Shown here: in pieces, positions 27,562 through 36,261 of the stretch
How positions within the stretch are numbered: the first letter of the stretch is position 1
Layout of the letters: every line of letters starts with the position of its first letter
Origin: Geobacter sp. SVR
GTDB taxonomy: Bacteria; Desulfobacterota; Desulfuromonadia; Geobacterales; Pseudopelobacteraceae
Assembly: GCF_016865365.1 (NCBI RefSeq)
Contig: NZ_AP024469.1
Coordinates: 2,448,501 to 2,512,500 of the forward strand
Direction: 5' to 3'
Length of the DNA stretch: 64,000 nt
Program-made: the position numbers and the translations under genes
Notes under the pieces: model-generated
Database searches by the model: none
Seen by the model: only the letters and a program-made list of their open reading frames with translations
What the model was told of the DNA's origin: nothing

Positions 27562-29204
27562 GCCGATTTCCTTCCGTATATTGCCATCAGGTTCCAGCAG
27601 AGCTCGGCAATCCGTTCCAGGTCGGCCATCAGCTCGTTGAACAGCATGGCTGCCCGCGGAGGGCAGACCCCCGAGCAGATCCTGTCGAAGTGCAGCTCCT
27701 TTATTTCGTCGTCGGCGGCCCGTGCAGCCTCCTTCAAGCGGCGGCGTGCATCGTTTTCCGGGGTCAGCCCTTCCTTGACCATCGTCTCCACAAAGGACAT
27801 GTTTTCCGCAACAGCCGCGGCCATGCGCCTGAGATCGTCCATTGCCTCATCGGAAAAGAAAATGGACGCTTCCTTGCGGTCAATGATGCAGTCGAGAATA
27901 TCCTCGCAGCGATCCCCGATATGTTCCAGATCGGTGACCGTCTGGAGCAGCCCTGGTATTTCGTAGCTGATGTCCGGATTGGTGCTGGAGCGGGCCAGAG
28001 ACGCCAGGAACCCGGTAATCTCATGGTTGAGCGAATCGAGCACCTGTTCGTGCCGTCTGATAGTGTCGGCCCTGCGGGCATCGTAGTCGAACAGCATCTC
28101 CCGCACATCGGCAAACATGTACCCTGTCACCGACACCATCCTGACGATCTCCTTGCGGGCCTGCTCAATGGCCAGGGTGGGAGTGTTGATGATGCGCATG
28201 TCCAGGTAGCCGGCCCGGGGCTGGGGCATGGCGCCATTACCGCCATGATCGTCATAGGCCCCGATGATACGTGAAACGAGCCCGCTGGCGGCTGTTGCGA
28301 TCAGGGCCGCCACGATGCCGGCAACGGTGTGCAGCCAGGCCAGGCGGCTGAAAAGCTCCCCCCGCTGCAGCGAACCGGAGGCCATGTCCGCCAGACTGCT
28401 GGAGGCGACTATGTCTGCCAGATACGGGGCGAACACCGCCAGGGGAAGTATCGCCACAACCGTGACCAGAAAAAACGAGATGGCTATCCGCCGCGACACG
28501 AACGTTCCGCCGATGGAGGCCAGCAGGCCGATGGCTGCCACCCCCGCCACACTCCCCAGCATCATGAGGTTGCCCATGGAAGCGGGCACCTGTTGACTCA
28601 GCACCAGGGAGGTGATCACCTGGGTCGCGGAGAGTGCCGACTGCACGAAGCAGGAGATAACCGCTCCGAAGACCATCGCCGGAACGGGATAGTTGAAAAA
28701 GGCCCCCCTGAAGGCCCCGTAGAAGGGATGACTTTCATAGGGCCGGAAACTTCCTTCCAGCAGGCTCAGACCCAGAAAGAGCAAGCCGGCCCCCAGCAGC
28801 AGGTCCCCGGCATTGGCGAGCCTCCGCCGGTGGGCGAAGAACTTGAGCAGCACTCCCGCAAATACCAGCGGAGCGGCAACCAGGCTATAGGGAATGCCCT
28901 GCAGGTGCAGGCTCAGCGAGGCGCCCACCAGCGCCCCGGCCAGCACGCTCATGGCCTGAAAGGCGGTCAATACCCCTCCGTTGGCCAGTCCGATCGTAAA
29001 AATGACCGCAGCCCCGGCGGAATTGAGCGAGAACGACAGGACCATGCCGAACAGCAGGGAGTACAGGCGGTTGGAGGTTATCGCAGCAAAAACGGCGCGA
29101 ATGCGCGCATCAGCCACGGTGCGAATCCCGTTGGACATGATCCGCATGCCCAGCAGAAACAGGCCGATGCCGCCCAGGGCGCCCTCGAGCAGATTAAGAG
29201 ACAT
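27558..29204 (-). CDS. Na/Pi-cotransporter II-like protein with C-terminal PhoU-like domain
   Basis: 548 aa. The N-terminal ~310 residues hold about nine membrane segments in two inverted repeats, and the C-terminal ~200 residues are a helical PhoU-like domain. The second repeat has FVQSALSATQVITSLV, close to the family QSSSA motif, but the first repeat reads FSLNSAGAAVIF where family members normally have a QSSSA-type sequence. It may therefore not transport phosphate in the standard way. Co-transcribed with the Ppx-like phosphatase. Confidence 0.85.
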   Translation of the reverse strand: MSLNLLEGALGGIGLFLLGMRIMSNGIRTVADARIRAVFAAITSNRLYSLLFGMVLSFSLNSAGAAVIFTIGLANGGVLTAFQAMSVLAGALVGASLSLHLQGIPYSLVAAPLVFAGVLLKFFAHRRRLANAGDLLLGAGLLFLGLSLLEGSFRPYESHPFYGAFRGAFFNYPVPAMVFGAVISCFVQSALSATQVITSLVLSQQVPASMGNLMMLGSVAGVAAIGLLASIGGTFVSRRIAISFFLVTVVAILPLAVFAPYLADIVASSSLADMASGSLQRGELFSRLAWLHTVAGIVAALIATAASGLVSRIIGAYDDHGGNGAMPQPRAGYLDMRIINTPTLAIEQARKEIVRMVSVTGYMFADVREMLFDYDARRADTIRRHEQVLDSLNHEITGFLASLARSSTNPDISYEIPGLLQTVTDLEHIGDRCEDILDCIIDRKEASIFFSDEAMDDLRRMAAAVAENMSFVETMVKEGLTPENDARRRLKEAARAADDEIKELHFDRICSGVCPPRAAMLFNELMADLERIAELCWNLMAIYGRKSA

Positions 29205-29333
29205 CGAAAACTCCCGGAACTGTTTCAGAATTTCGAAAGGAAGGATTGTGGTTGACTGATTGAATGTGTAAGTGAGGTATGAATGCCATGTGATATGTCT
29301 GGATGCCTTGCCCGAGATGGTTGGAGCAGCGGG

Positions 29334-29367
29334 AATCGGGCGCCCATGCCGGCACGGACGCCCGATT
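29334..29367. repeat. Inverted repeat downstream of the IHF/HU gene
   Basis: Arms aatcgggcg and cgcccgatt, 16 nt apart, in the 254-bp gap between two minus-strand genes. A T-run follows on the plus strand only, so a terminator role for the IHF/HU gene is uncertain. The rest of 29205-29458 holds nothing recognisable. Confidence 0.4.
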
Positions 29368-29458
29368 TTCCTCTCAACTGCTGCATCGTTCGTTTCCGGC
29401 AGGCTCCAGCGGCGGCGAAGGAGAACACTCTTGTTTCCCCGTGCCGCATTGGTGCCGC

Positions 29459-29734
29459 TTACCCGATGACCATTTCCTTCAGTTCCTTGCCGACCTTGAA
29501 GAAAGGCAGCTTCTTGGGGCGCACCGTTATGGGCTCTCCGGTCTTCGGGTTTCTGCCGGTATAGGTATCGTATTCCTTGATTACGAAACTTCCCAGGCCG
29601 CGGATCTCGATACGCTCTCCCCCAACCATGGCATCCGCCATGGAGTTGAAAATGATGTTGACGATCTCTTCAGCGCGTTTGTTGGAGATATCTTTCTTAG
29701 CTGCCAGATGTTCGATGAGTTCCGACCTGTTCAT
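29459..29734 (-). CDS. ihfB: HU/IHF family DNA-binding protein (IHF beta-like)
   Basis: 91 aa from the ATG at 29734 (MNRSELIEHLAAKK), which has a GGGGGAAAG site; the upstream frame is rejected. The DNA-binding arm contains GRNPKTGEPITV, and the GLGSFVIKEYDTY region fits IHF beta rather than HU. It bends DNA and is often needed by sigma-54 promoters, two of which appear in this window. Confidence 0.9.
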   Translation of the reverse strand: MNRSELIEHLAAKKDISNKRAEEIVNIIFNSMADAMVGGERIEIRGLGSFVIKEYDTYTGRNPKTGEPITVRPKKLPFFKVGKELKEMVIG

Positions 29735-29780
29735 TGCTTTCCCCCCACAGTATACCGATAGACTTGTTCTAATGCCACAT

Positions 29781-30800
29781 TCAATGGCAACATCCGCCGA
29801 GATATTGCTTGAAAACCCGCGCCGCTTCCTGCTGCCGGCCGCACTGCATGAGTGCCGCATACAGCTTTTCGGCGGCAGGTTTGGCGACCGGTGTTGTCAG
29901 CAGTTTTGCGAACCGGTCAATGGCTCCCTGGGAATCGCCCGACAGGAGCGACACCTCGCCCCGCAGCATGAGCGCCTGTATCGGGAGGATGTCGTTGGCC
30001 GCCATATGGTCGAGATGACCGGCAGCTTCGTCCAGTCGGCCGGCATCGATCAGAAGCAGGGCCAGCCCCTGGTAGGGAAGCGGGTTGTCCCGGTTGTGCC
30101 CGATGGATTCCCTCAGGCAGGCTTCCGCGTCGTCCACCCGGCCGAGCCGGTACAGAATCATCCCCTTTTCATAGCTGTAAATGTCGCTATGGGAGCCCTG
30201 GTACCATTCTTCCAGCATCTTCAGGGCAGCGTGGTGCTCATCCTGGCTGACAGCCAGATACATGCAAGCAAATTTCTCTCCCAATGTTGCATAGCGCTCG
30301 TAATTTTCTTCAGGAAGCTGCCGAATGAGAAGATCGTAATAGTCTTCGGGAGACATGTCCGGGTGATCATGCGCTGAATCCGGCGCTGCATCGTGGCAGG
30401 AGGACGAACTGCAGGAGCTGCATCCCCCTCCGGCTTCCGGTTTGGGCGAAATGGCGGTCTCTTCCCGAATAAACGAGAGCAGATTTTCCGCCTTTTCCCG
30501 TAGGGCCGGGTCGTTGGTCAGCGTTTTTGCCAGTTCGAGATGTTCGGCTGCCTTGGCGCCGTTGCCGTGCTGGAGGGCAGCCTCCGCCTCCTCGATATTC
30601 AGGGCCGCCAGGGAGGTATTGGCAGCGGCTATCTTTGCAGCGAACTGCTCCACTGTTTCGCGATTGCCGGTCCCGCACGATTCCAACCCCTGCTCGTACA
30701 CGCTGCGGGCATCGAAAAAACGTCCGGACTCGAAAAGACGGTCCCCTTTGGACAGGTAATCGTCGGTGCTTTTGGAAAACAGTCGCGAAAAAAGGCTCAC
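29781..30800 (-). CDS. TPR-repeat protein with Cys/His-rich linker
   Basis: 339 aa starting with GTG at 30800, supported by a GGGAGGT site 7 nt upstream. Tetratricopeptide-like helical repeats are visible at about 12-110 and 190-330. A linker at about 125-150 is unusual: GGCSSCSSSSCHDA then SAHDHPD, with three cysteines and three histidines; the protein ends GGCCH. This could bind a metal. No signal peptide, so probably cytoplasmic. It follows rlmD by 15 bp and seems to be the last gene of the que operon. Confidence 0.75.
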   Translation of the reverse strand: MSLFSRLFSKSTDDYLSKGDRLFESGRFFDARSVYEQGLESCGTGNRETVEQFAAKIAAANTSLAALNIEEAEAALQHGNGAKAAEHLELAKTLTNDPALREKAENLLSFIREETAISPKPEAGGGCSSCSSSSCHDAAPDSAHDHPDMSPEDYYDLLIRQLPEENYERYATLGEKFACMYLAVSQDEHHAALKMLEEWYQGSHSDIYSYEKGMILYRLGRVDDAEACLRESIGHNRDNPLPYQGLALLLIDAGRLDEAAGHLDHMAANDILPIQALMLRGEVSLLSGDSQGAIDRFAKLLTTPVAKPAAEKLYAALMQCGRQQEAARVFKQYLGGCCH

Positions 30801-30815
30801 GTGGTTACCTCCCGT

Positions 30816-32126
30816 TTATACCCGCTGCAGCAGGGTTACGCTTTCCAGATGATAGGTCTGCGGGAACATGTCGACCGGCACGCTTGCCAGAACCTGATAC
30901 CCGCTGCCCGACAGATGGCCGCAGTCCCGCGCCAGCGTGCTGGGATCGCAGGAAACATAAATAATTTTCTCCGCCCCGCTCCGGACAAGTGCGCCAACCG
31001 CGTCGGCAGCTCCGCTGCGGGGGGGATCAAGGATAACCGTATCAAACACGCCGCGCCCCTCCCCGGCCAGCCGCGTGATGCCGGCAGTGGCGTCGGAGCA
31101 AAGGAATTCCGCATTCTGTATCCCATTGCGGCGGGCATTGTCAACAGCAGCGGCAATGGAATCGGGATACTCTTCGATGCCGGTCAGGTGGGCTACCTCA
31201 CCCGCCAAGGGCAGGGAAAAATTGCCGTTGCCGCAGTAGAGATCCAGAATGCGCTCGTGCCCGCCGAATGCCGCGAATTGTCTGATCAAAGCCAGGATGG
31301 CGCGGTTCTGCAAGCCGTTGACCTGGGAAAAACCGCCGGGCCTGAATCCGAGAGAACACTCACCACCATGACCGTCCGGCAGACCGTAGACCAGCAGATC
31401 ATCTCCGCAGACCCTGCACAGGGTGGCCTTGCGGCCGGTTTGCAGGTACAGGCCGGTCAGCGGGGACAGGCTGCTGAATTTTTTTTTGAAAAATGCGGCG
31501 GTACGATCGGCATCGCGGCCGATGTAATTGACGATAGCCACCGCCCCGTGGTCGCCGCAGTCGATATTGATCTGGGGAATCATGTCCGGTTCGGGAAACT
31601 CCGCCAGGACCTCCCGCAGGCGCTGCAAGGCCTGATTGATCACCGGCAGGGCGATCGGGCACCCCGCGGGCGCATCTTCGACGAAATGGGACCCCTGCCG
31701 AAAAAACCCGATCTGCAGACGCTGCGACCGTCCGTGCAGCTTGAACTGGACCCGGCTGCGATAGCCGTACCGGAGCGGAGAGGCTATCGTCTCGCGCACC
31801 AGTTCGACCGGCACCCTGGCTCCCCGCCAGAGTGCATCGGCCAGGATGCTGCGCTTTGCTTCGAGTTGGCAGTCATAGTCCACATGCTGCCAGTCGCAAC
31901 CGCCGCACCTGCCGAACAGGGGGCAGGAAGGGGTGACGCGCCGGCTGGAGGGGATGATGATATCGATGATGGAGGCGTTCAGATAGGAGCGTTTTTCGGC
32001 GGTGATGCGCACCAGAAGTTCATCGCCGGGGCAGCTGTAGGGAACAAAGCAGACCTTGCCGTCAATACGGCCGACACCGCTGCCTCCGAAAGCCAGTTTC
32101 TCGATGCTGACACGGGCCTCAGACAT
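30816..32126 (-). CDS. rlmD: 23S rRNA (uracil-C5)-methyltransferase, RlmD/TrmA family
   Basis: About 436 aa from the ATG at 32126 (MSEARVSIEKLAFGG); alternative ATGs at 32135 and 32177 exist and no ribosome-binding site decides. An N-terminal TRAM-like domain is followed by iron-sulfur cysteines (CPLFGRCGGCDWQ), the SAM motif LDLYCGNGNFSLPLA, LDPPRSGAADAV and the catalytic-cysteine motif VSCDPSTLARD. It methylates U1939 of 23S rRNA or a related site; RlmC cannot be excluded. Overlaps the upstream gene. Confidence 0.88.
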   Translation of the reverse strand: MSEARVSIEKLAFGGSGVGRIDGKVCFVPYSCPGDELLVRITAEKRSYLNASIIDIIIPSSRRVTPSCPLFGRCGGCDWQHVDYDCQLEAKRSILADALWRGARVPVELVRETIASPLRYGYRSRVQFKLHGRSQRLQIGFFRQGSHFVEDAPAGCPIALPVINQALQRLREVLAEFPEPDMIPQINIDCGDHGAVAIVNYIGRDADRTAAFFKKKFSSLSPLTGLYLQTGRKATLCRVCGDDLLVYGLPDGHGGECSLGFRPGGFSQVNGLQNRAILALIRQFAAFGGHERILDLYCGNGNFSLPLAGEVAHLTGIEEYPDSIAAAVDNARRNGIQNAEFLCSDATAGITRLAGEGRGVFDTVILDPPRSGAADAVGALVRSGAEKIIYVSCDPSTLARDCGHLSGSGYQVLASVPVDMFPQTYHLESVTLLQRV

Positions 32127-32520
32127 GGACGCCATTCCGGAAAAAGGCTGTGGGCCGGGATTTTCCCGCCTTGGCATGTTCGCTCAGCACGAAGCGGCGG
32201 GCAAAATCGGGGCGTGAGAGATAGGGCTGAACATTGACCTCAAAGCTCTGCAGCAGCGCCTGGCGCACATCCTCGATCTCGTTCTCCGGCACTGCCATCT
32301 TTTCAAGGCTCCTCTCGAAACGCACCGACGCCCCCAGGCGCTCCAGCGCATCCCGGTAATCGGAGGTACTGTCGAACCAGCTCGCCGAGAGCGGCACCTC
32401 CGCCTCGACACGCAGCCTGACATGATAATACCCGCCGAAATAGTGGCAGGTGGCATCAAGGATCGCGGCGGTCACGCCGTCGGACAATTTCATCGTCCGG
32501 ATCACGGTTTCAGGTGTCAT
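32119..32520 (-). CDS. Conserved hypothetical protein
   Basis: 133 aa from the ATG at 32520 (MTPETVIRTMKLSDG), which has a GGAAAGGTG site and overlaps the creatininase-like gene by 11 bp. It contains a beta-rich middle (DATCHYFGGYYHVRLRVEAEV) and an amphipathic helix-rich C-terminus. No family recognised. Its position in the que-rlmD run suggests a housekeeping accessory role, but nothing in the sequence assigns one. Confidence 0.75.
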   Translation of the reverse strand: MTPETVIRTMKLSDGVTAAILDATCHYFGGYYHVRLRVEAEVPLSASWFDSTSDYRDALERLGASVRFERSLEKMAVPENEIEDVRQALLQSFEVNVQPYLSRPDFARRFVLSEHAKAGKSRPTAFFRNGVHV

Positions 32521-33235
32521 GGCCACACCTTTCCAGGGCACGTACCAGCTCGATTAATTTTTGGACCACCAGTTCCTCCAGCTTGGCACCCTTTTCAGCC
32601 GAAGCCTTGCCGGGATCGCCCCAGACTCCGCCCGGCCAGTAACGCCGCTTGTCGCGTACCAGAATGCCGCCTGGAAAGGCGGGAAACTCGCGTGGAGCGC
32701 TCCCCTTCACCAGATGGGGATGGCTGTGCATGATCCGTGAGGTTTCGATCTCGCCGGCATGGGCATCACCCGCGGTTTCGATCAGCCCTTTCCCCTCGTT
32801 CCGGGCCAGGTCGTACTCGCTCACCACCGCGATTTCGATATCATCGAATTCGGCGATCAACTCTTCCCCGGCATCCTGAAGCGCCATGCAATGGGCGCTG
32901 CCGGCATGTCCCGAAAGTGCGACGAAACAGCGCAGCCCCTGGCTACGCAGCGAACGGACGATATCCTTGAAGAGCAGCCTGAGCGTAGTGGTGGTGATCG
33001 ACACAGTGCCGGGATGGCGCGCCGTGGAACGGCAGTTGCCGTAATGGACCGGCGGAGCGACGAAGAGAGGGATCCGCTCGGCAGCGCGCCGGCCTACGGC
33101 ATAGGCCTCCAGCGTGTCGGTGGAAAGCGGCAGGTGCGGCCCGTGCTCCTCCACCGAACCGAAGGGGATCAGGACGGTGCGGGTCCGCTCAAGTCCCGCT
33201 TCGAATTCAGTCATCGTCATTTCTTCGATGATCAC
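32510..33235 (-). CDS. Creatininase family protein
   Basis: 241 aa amidohydrolase-type protein. Family metal-binding motifs: FGSVEEHGPHLPLSTDT near the N-terminus, LSGHAGSAH in the middle and GDAHAGEIETS, all with the expected Glu, His and Asp residues. The family includes creatinine amidohydrolase, the archaeal FAPy deformylase ArfB and MftE. Being inside a 7-deazaguanine operon, it may act on a pterin- or purine-type compound, which is inference. Starts by ATGA overlap with the queE stop. Confidence 0.85.
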   Translation of the reverse strand: MIIEEMTMTEFEAGLERTRTVLIPFGSVEEHGPHLPLSTDTLEAYAVGRRAAERIPLFVAPPVHYGNCRSTARHPGTVSITTTTLRLLFKDIVRSLRSQGLRCFVALSGHAGSAHCMALQDAGEELIAEFDDIEIAVVSEYDLARNEGKGLIETAGDAHAGEIETSRIMHSHPHLVKGSAPREFPAFPGGILVRDKRRYWPGGVWGDPGKASAEKGAKLEELVVQKLIELVRALERCGHDT

Positions 33236-33978
33236 ATGACCCCCAGCAGTTTATGCATCTGCGGAATCACCCTCACATCGGGCAGACGGGAGGCGGCTGT
33301 TTCCTGCAGGTGCAACAGATGTACGGCAGTGATGCCGACTTCGCCGCCGGCCAGCGTCAGCGGCTGGAGAAACAGCGGCACCGCCGGGTCAAGGGAGGTG
33401 ATGATGCCGCACACCCGTTCGATCTCTTCCACGGAAGAGCGTTCAGATACCACCACTTTGACCGTCACCGTCTTGCCCAGCGAGACCTGAAGAAAACGGC
33501 GGTGCAGATCCCACAGCCCCTCACATCCCGAGGTGGAGGGGAGCTTGATGTCCATGCTGACATAGTCGATATGCCGGATCACCTGTTCCAGTGCGGCCGG
33601 CAGGGTGCCGTTGGTTTCCAGGTGCAGCGGAAGAACATCGTGCAGCGCAGCCAGCCAGTCCGACAGAACGGCCGCAGCGAGCAGCGGTTCCCCCCCGGTG
33701 ATGCTCACCGAATGATGCGCACCGGGCAGTTTGGCGGTCCAGGCGGTCAGGATTTCCCGGCAGGTCTCCAGCGCCAGCGGCTGGGGCAGCTGCCGGAAGG
33801 TATTGGAGCCCGGCTCGGTTTCGACGTGACAGACGGCACCCTTGTCGTAGCTGGTGTCGCAGTAGCTGCAGTTCAGATTGCAGTCCGTCAGGCGGACGAA
33901 AATCTGCCGTCTGCCGGCCAGCAGCCCCTCCCCCTGAATGGAAGAGAAGATTTCGCCGATGTGCAGCGGCTCACTCAT
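33232..33978 (-). CDS. queE: 7-carboxy-7-deazaguanine synthase
   Basis: 248 aa from the ATG at 33978, which overlaps the end of queD by 8 bp; the long upstream frame overlaps queD and is rejected. Radical-SAM motif CX3CX2C at Cys33, Cys37 and Cys40 (CNLNCSYCDTSY), GEIFSSIQGEG at the N-terminus and SITGGEPLL. It contracts 6-carboxytetrahydropterin to 7-carboxy-7-deazaguanine for queuosine synthesis. Confidence 0.94.
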   Translation of the reverse strand: MSEPLHIGEIFSSIQGEGLLAGRRQIFVRLTDCNLNCSYCDTSYDKGAVCHVETEPGSNTFRQLPQPLALETCREILTAWTAKLPGAHHSVSITGGEPLLAAAVLSDWLAALHDVLPLHLETNGTLPAALEQVIRHIDYVSMDIKLPSTSGCEGLWDLHRRFLQVSLGKTVTVKVVVSERSSVEEIERVCGIITSLDPAVPLFLQPLTLAGGEVGITAVHLLHLQETAASRLPDVRVIPQMHKLLGVM

Positions 33979-34339
33979 AATAGCTGGCCGAGGCGTTGTC
34001 CGACTCCCATACGGTGACCGAATCCACGGTGATGTTGCCGTCGTTGAGACGTTCCGAGAGGCGCTGGTAGAGATAGCGGGAAATATGCTCGGAGGAGGGA
34101 GAGACCTCCTTGAAGACGGGGTTCTCGTTGAGATACTTGTGGTCGAGTTCGTTGATGATGGCACCGGCCTCGCGCTTGAGCACCTTGAAGTCGATCCCCA
34201 GACCGGCCTTGTCCAGCTCTCGGGCAGTCACGGCCACATCCACCTTCCAGTTGTGGCCGTGCAGGTTCTCGCAGTCCCCCTGATAGTTGATCAGGTTGTG
34301 GGCTGCGGCAAAGGCGGTGCGAATGGTCAGTTTATACAT
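33971..34339 (-). CDS. queD: 6-carboxytetrahydropterin synthase
   Basis: 122 aa from the ATG at 34339 (MYKLTIRTAFAAAHNL), with a CAGGAG site. Zinc ligands His14, His27 and His29 (LHGHNW) and catalytic Cys23 are intact. It converts dihydroneopterin triphosphate to 6-carboxytetrahydropterin, the substrate of QueE. First gene of the queD-queE-creatininase-like-unknown-rlmD-TPR run. Confidence 0.95.
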   Translation of the reverse strand: MYKLTIRTAFAAAHNLINYQGDCENLHGHNWKVDVAVTARELDKAGLGIDFKVLKREAGAIINELDHKYLNENPVFKEVSPSSEHISRYLYQRLSERLNDGNITVDSVTVWESDNASASYYE

Positions 34340-34391
34340 TGAAGACTCCTGGCGGAAGATAACGTTTTTGCAAAGACTGATTTTACACAGA

Positions 34392-34422
34392 AAGAAGGGC
34401 AACCACAAGAGTTGCCCTTCTT
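34392..34422 (-). terminator. Rho-independent terminator after metY
   Basis: 12-bp stem aagaagggcaac / gttgcccttctt with loop of 7, followed in the minus direction by a T-rich run. It separates metY from queD. Confidence 0.85.
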
Positions 34423-34451
34423 CGGGACGAAAAGCTGCTCTGACGGGATGG

Positions 34452-35738
34452 CTACTTCTGTGACGCCTCCAGCGCCTGATTGATGTCAGCGATGATGTCG
34501 TCCACATTCTCGAGCCCGATGGAGAGGCGGATAAAATCGGGCGACACGCCGCTGGCGAGCTGTTCCTCCTCGCTCAACTGCTGGTGCGTGGTGGAGGCGG
34601 GATGGATCACCAGCGACTTGGCATCGCCGATGTTGGCCAGGTGCGACAGGAGCTTGACGTTGTCGATGAACTTCTTGCCCGCTTCGATGCCCCCCTTGAT
34701 GCCGAAGCCGATGATGGCCCCCTCCCCTTTGGGGAGGTACTTGCGCGCCTTGGCATTGTCCTTGTGGCTGGACAGTCCCGGGTAGTTGACCCAGGAGACC
34801 AGGGGATGCTTTTCGAGCGTTTCTGCCACCCGGCGGGCGTTCTCTACGTGGCGCGGCATGCGCACGTGCAGCGTTTCCAGTCCCTGCAGGAACTGGAAGG
34901 CATTGAAGGGGGAAAGGCAGGCCCCCATGTCGCGCAGGAGCGTTACCCGCATCTTGATGATGTAGGAAAGTCCCCCCAGGGCCTCATAGTAACGCAGACC
35001 GTGATAGGAGGGATCCGGCTCGGTCAGCTCCGGGAATTTGCCGCTGTTCCAGGGGAAGCGGCCGCTGTCCACCACGGCCCCGCCGATGCTGGTGCCGTGG
35101 CCGCCGATGAACTTGGTCAGGGAGTAGACCACGATGTCGGCTCCATGGTCCAGGGGACGGAACAGGACCGGCGTGGTCACGGTATTGTCGACCACAAAGG
35201 GGATGCCGGCGTCGTGGGCGATTTTTGCGATGGCTTCGAAATCGTCCACGTTGTTCTTGGGATTGCCGACCGATTCGGTGTAGACCAGCCGCGTGTTCTC
35301 GTCGATGGCGGCGCGAACGTTGTCGGGATTGGAGGTGTCCACGAACTTGACCGTGATGCCCAGCTTGGGCAGGGTGTAGTGGAACAGGTTATAGGTACCG
35401 CCGTACAGGTAGTTGGTGGAAACGATATTCTGGCCGGCCTGGGCGATATTGAGCACCGCGTTGGTGATGGCGGCCTGGCCCGAGGCGAGACACAGGGCGC
35501 CGATGCCGCCGTCCAGGGCTGCCAGACGCTGCTCGAGCACGTCCGTGGTCGGGTTCATCAGGCGGGTGTAGATATTGCCGAACTCCTTGAGCCCGAACAG
35601 GTTGGCGGCATGCTCGGAACTCTTGAACACATAGGAACTGGTCTGGTAGATCGGAACCGCACGGGAAAGGGTGGCGGAATCGGGAGATTGTCCGGCGTGC
35701 AGCAGAAGCGTCTCGATCGAAGGCTGTTTGGGTTCCAT
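34452..35738 (-). CDS. metY: O-acetylhomoserine sulfhydrylase / aminocarboxypropyltransferase
   Basis: 428 aa, full-length PLP enzyme of the Cys/Met metabolism family. N-terminus [10 protein letters not shown]-like ([14 protein letters not shown]), [22 protein letters not shown], and the PLP lysine in [13 protein letters not shown]. It forms homocysteine (or methionine) from O-acetylhomoserine and sulfide (or methanethiol). Strong AAGGAGA site before the ATG. Monocistronic by position. Confidence 0.95.
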   Translation of the reverse strand: MEPKQPSIETLLLHAGQSPDSATLSRAVPIYQTSSYVFKSSEHAANLFGLKEFGNIYTRLMNPTTDVLEQRLAALDGGIGALCLASGQAAITNAVLNIAQAGQNIVSTNYLYGGTYNLFHYTLPKLGITVKFVDTSNPDNVRAAIDENTRLVYTESVGNPKNNVDDFEAIAKIAHDAGIPFVVDNTVTTPVLFRPLDHGADIVVYSLTKFIGGHGTSIGGAVVDSGRFPWNSGKFPELTEPDPSYHGLRYYEALGGLSYIIKMRVTLLRDMGACLSPFNAFQFLQGLETLHVRMPRHVENARRVAETLEKHPLVSWVNYPGLSSHKDNAKARKYLPKGEGAIIGFGIKGGIEAGKKFIDNVKLLSHLANIGDAKSLVIHPASTTHQQLSEEEQLASGVSPDFIRLSIGLENVDDIIADINQALEASQK

Positions 35739-35771
35739 GATGTCTCCTTAAAAAGGGATAAATGAGAAAGG

Positions 35772-35800
35772 AAAGTACCGTGTAGCACAGGTCAAGTCAA
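35772..35800 (-). promoter_or_regulatory. Candidate sigma-70 promoter of metY
   Basis: On the minus strand TTGACT (35800-35795) and TACTTT (35777-35772) are 17 bp apart, about 30 bp upstream of the metY ATG. No SAM riboswitch or terminator fold is seen in 35739-35880. Confidence 0.45.
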
Positions 35801-35880
35801 GCATTCCTTACCAAATCGATTGGCAATATCCATTAGCCAGTAAAATGTGAAAAAACACGGTGACACCGGCGGGTTACGGC

Positions 35881-36237
35881 TCAAATGGTGATCGTCGATC
35901 CCGGCTGCATACGCTCTTCCGGCGGCGAGGTTATCGACGAGACCAGCAGGTAGAAAAAGAGCGCCACCACGCATACGATCACCAGCAGAAGCGGTGTTAT
36001 GCGTACGCCGGCATCGCGGTGACCCGGGGAGAGCACCAGCCCGAAGGCGGCCAGCACCACACCGTAGCCCCCCACGGCAGCGGCCCAGAAGATGCCCAGG
36101 CTGTAGAAGCGCTGCTCCGCCCCCCAGGAGAGCGACAGCAGCTCGGCCAGGCCGGCGTGGTAAAAACTGGCCAGCATGATCATCAGCAACGCCGCCAGCA
36201 GGAGACGCAGGCCGTTGCGGACCGTACGCTTACGCAT
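35881..36237 (-). CDS. Small inner-membrane protein of unknown function
   Basis: 118 aa from the ATG at 36237, preferred over the ATG at 36243 because the AAGGA site is then 7 nt away. Three hydrophobic segments (about 11-28, 45-68 and 78-98) and a hydrophilic C-terminal tail (SPPEERMQPGSTITI). Basic N-terminus MRKRTVRNG suggests N-in topology. No family recognised. It follows the TsaC/YciO gene by 24 bp. Confidence 0.75.
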   Translation of the reverse strand: MRKRTVRNGLRLLLAALLMIMLASFYHAGLAELLSLSWGAEQRFYSLGIFWAAAVGGYGVVLAAFGLVLSPGHRDAGVRITPLLLVIVCVVALFFYLLVSSITSPPEERMQPGSTITI

Positions 36238-36261
36238 GAGCATTTCCTTTCGCGCAAGCCG

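Noticed and set aside
30540-32237. Plus-strand open frame of 565 codons opposite the TPR and rlmD genes
   Set aside because: Crosses two well-supported minus-strand genes and their intergenic gap; no domain.
35739-35880. SAM riboswitch ahead of metY
   Set aside because: No SAM-riboswitch core or terminator hairpin is present; the leader is short.
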